Positions 6,413-7,885 of a stretch of DNA of 7,885 bases are shown piece by piece. The translations under genes and the position numbers were made by a program. The stretch lies in the NCBI GenBank assembly GCA_964436315.1, contig CAYTCZ010000158.1, forward strand, positions 1 through 7,885. The letters run 5' to 3'. The notes beneath the pieces were generated by a model that saw only the letters and a list, made by a program, of their open reading frames with translations, did not search any database and had not been told where the DNA came from. The DNA comes from CAYTCZ01 sp964436315 (GTDB lineage Bacteria > Actinomycetota > Thermoleophilia > Gaiellales > Gaiellaceae). Within the stretch, counting starts at the first letter, position 1; every line of letters begins with the position of its first letter.

Positions 6413-7286
6413 ACGGGAAGATGTTCTAATCGAGGCCGGCCGGCGCTCAGCGGCCGGCGAGGCGTTCGTGCTTGCAACGGTCGTAAAAGTTGTTCGACCG
6501 GCCTCGACGCGCCGCGGAGATCGGGCGCTGATCACGCCGAATGGCGAAGTCAGCGGCTGGGTTGGCGGAGCATGCTCGGAGCCGATCGTGATTCGGGAAG
6601 CGCTCCGAGCTCTTGCCGACGGCGAGGCGCGTCTCGTCTCGATCGGGCCGCCCGGCCGCGACCGAGAGTCCGATCCCGGAGTCATCATCGCCGAGTCGAG
6701 TTGTGCGTCGGAAGGAATTGTTGACGTGTTGATCGAACCGCAGCATCCGAAGCCGGTTCTCGCTGTCGTCGGCGAAAGCCCCGCAGCGCGAACCCTTGCC
6801 GAACTCGCAGGCGTGATTGGTTGGCGTGTGTCGTCTGAGCTGTCGGAGAGCGCCGATGCGGTGGTCGTTGCCGCGATGGGTCGCGGGGATGAGGGCCTGC
6901 TCGAATCAGCGCTTGCGCGTGGAATCGACTACATCGGACTTGTCGCGAGCAGTAAGCGCGCCTCTGCTGTGCTCGACTCACTGAGGGAACGTGGGCTGGA
7001 CGAGGAGACGCTCGCGAGAATTCGAAGCCCGGCCGGCCTCGATCTCGGTTCGACCACACAGGAGGAGATCTCGGTCGCGATTCTCGCCGAACTCGTCGCT
7101 TGGCGTCACACGCGGACGCTCGACCTCGAAGAGCCTCTCGAAGCAACCGATCCGGTCTGCGGCATGACTGTTTCGGTTGGGATTGCCGCGGAGAAGGCCG
7201 CGCACGCCGGGGTGACGTACTACTTCTGCTGTCCGTCGTGCCGAGCGCGCTTCGAGGAAAGCCCGGCGGAGTACGTGACCACGTAA
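6372..7286 (+). CDS. XdhC/CoxI-family molybdoenzyme maturation protein fused to a C-terminal YHS domain
   Basis: XdhC/CoxI proteins bind Mo cofactor, promote its sulfuration and insert it into xanthine dehydrogenase-type enzymes; here the client should be CoxL. The N-terminal XdhC/CoxI domain spans about 17-125 (FVLATVVKVVRPASTRRGD and GWVGGACSEP, with C68). The Rossmann-like XdhC C-domain spans about 128-245 (VLAVVGESPAARTLAELAG, YIGLVASSKRA, SPAGLDLGSTTQEEISVAI). Its first loop is GESPAA rather than a classic GxGxxG. Residues 260-302 form a YHS domain with DPVCGM (C263) and YYFCCPSC (C286, C287, C290), a likely metal site. The start is unsettled. GTG 6372 is the only standard in-frame start before the conserved region, but it overlaps coxL by 41 bp, lacks a ribosome binding site and adds about 16 unconserved residues. 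Conserved sequence begins near D17 (base 6420), just after GGGAAG. Family assignment is firm; the start is not. Confidence 0.88.
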   Translation: MFGRHSRRSDSPSRREDVLIEAGRRSAAGEAFVLATVVKVVRPASTRRGDRALITPNGEVSGWVGGACSEPIVIREALRALADGEARLVSIGPPGRDRESDPGVIIAESSCASEGIVDVLIEPQHPKPVLAVVGESPAARTLAELAGVIGWRVSSELSESADAVVVAAMGRGDEGLLESALARGIDYIGLVASSKRASAVLDSLRERGLDEETLARIRSPAGLDLGSTTQEEISVAILAELVAWRHTRTLDLEEPLEATDPVCGMTVSVGIAAEKAAHAGVTYYFCCPSCRARFEESPAEYVTT

Positions 7287-7293
7287 CTGGCAC

Positions 7294-7885
7294 GTGGCGG
7301 CTGAGCATCGGGGTTTTGGGGGTGCTCGTTCTTCGTCAGTCTCACACGACGACTGGAATCGCCGTTACCTGGAGCGTGGTGACCAGTCGGTGTGGGGGCG
7401 AGTGCCGAACCGTTTTCTCGTTCGTGAGGTCGAGAAGCTTAACCCGGGCCGCGCGCTCGATCTCGCCTGCGGCCCGGGAAGAAACGCCGTCTGGCTCGCA
7501 GAGCGCGGCTGGCAAGTCACAGCCGTCGACTTCTCCGAAGTGGCGCTGGCTTCTGCAAGGCGCCTCGCGCGGGCACGAGGCGTTCAGGTCGAGTGGGTGC
7601 TCGCCGACGTACTGGACCTCCAACCGGAGGCGGAGGCTTACGACTTGGTCGCGGTCTTGTACCTCCAGCTTCCCACGCGTGAGCGACGCCACGTGCTCAC
7701 GATGGCACGTGATTCGGTTGCTCGGGACGGCACGCTCCTCGTCGTCGCGCACGACCTCCTCAATCTGACGCAGGGTTCCGGCGGCCCGAGCAACCCCGCC
7801 GTTCTGTACACGCCAGCCGAACTAGCCGATGACATTCGCCCTCTCGTGGTCGAGCGGGCGGAGAGGGTCTTTCGGCCGGTGGGCG
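7294..7885 (+). CDS. Class I SAM-dependent methyltransferase, cut by the right window edge
   Basis: The frame stays open to the window end, giving 197 residues; the substrate is not recognisable. The Rossmann-type SAM site is clear: RALDLACGPGRNAVWLAERG (53-72; motif I DLACGPG at 56-62), the acidic residue of motif II in VTAVDFS (D79), and ADVLDL (104-109). AYDLVAVLYLQLP (115-127) is motif IV-like. The N-terminal stretch DDWNRRYLERGDQSVW..PNRFLV (from 19) is typical of TehB/UbiE-like small-molecule methyltransferases. GTG 7294, 7 bp after the xdhC-like stop, is the only standard start between the preceding in-frame stop (7276-7278) and the conserved domain, although no good ribosome binding site precedes it. 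Position suggests co-transcription with the cox operon, but a functional link to CO oxidation is only inferred. The C-terminus is outside the window. Confidence 0.85.
   Translation, partial: MAAEHRGFGGARSSSVSHDDWNRRYLERGDQSVWGRVPNRFLVREVEKLNPGRALDLACGPGRNAVWLAERGWQVTAVDFSEVALASARRLARARGVQVEWVLADVLDLQPEAEAYDLVAVLYLQLPTRERRHVLTMARDSVARDGTLLVVAHDLLNLTQGSGGPSNPAVLYTPAELADDIRPLVVERAERVFRPVG

Noticed and set aside
7100..7768. 222-codon plus-strand frame overlapping the xdhC-like and methyltransferase genes
   Set aside because: It is out of frame with both domains; its sequence is Ser/Arg-rich without motifs, whereas the frame at 7294 shows a clear SAM-binding site.
1..7885. CRISPR arrays, tRNA or rRNA genes, phage or integrase genes
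   Set aside because: I saw no spaced direct repeats, no tRNA-like cloverleaf or rRNA sequence, and no recombinase or phage protein in any frame.

Overview
The window is GC-rich (roughly 60-65% by eye), with GTG starts, purine-rich ribosome binding sites and tightly packed co-directional genes. Together with a form I aerobic CO dehydrogenase and a bacterial eRF1-like (baeRF) protein, this suggests a high-GC actinobacterium, possibly of the Thermoleophilia/Gaiellales/Solirubrobacter kind. No 16S or other marker gene is present, so the placement is an inference.

Left half (1-2493, minus strand). Reading in the direction of transcription, the order is: a full-length eRF1-like protein (2493-1318); a fragment covering only the N-terminal quarter of an acyl-CoA synthetase (start 1313); a perfect 54-bp palindrome (908-961) at which that fragment stops resembling its family; and the first 293 codons of a propionyl/acetyl-CoA synthetase of the PrpE type (881 to beyond the left edge). 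The palindrome and the truncation coincide. This marks a real rearrangement, an insertion of a REP/MITE-like element, or an assembly junction.

Middle (2494-2675). A 182-bp divergent intergenic region must hold promoters for both the minus-strand cluster and the plus-strand cox operon.

Right half (2676-7885, plus strand). This is a compact operon in the order coxM-coxS-coxL, typical of form I molybdenum/copper CO dehydrogenase. CoxL carries the form I active-site motif AYRCSFR with the copper-binding Cys. coxL is followed by an XdhC/CoxI-family maturation protein with a fused C-terminal YHS metal-binding domain, then a class I SAM-dependent methyltransferase that runs off the right edge. CoxM (FAD), CoxS (two [2Fe-2S] clusters) and CoxL (Mo-Cu) form the enzyme that oxidises CO to CO2 and passes electrons to the respiratory chain. 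XdhC is expected to help insert the sulfurated Mo cofactor, and its YHS tail is a plausible but untested copper link. coxD, coxE and coxG are not in the window.

The main points for a second look are the palindrome and truncated synthetase, the XdhC-YHS fusion, the lack of a convincing start codon for that gene, and the AQQ tripeptide where eRF1 proteins have GGQ.
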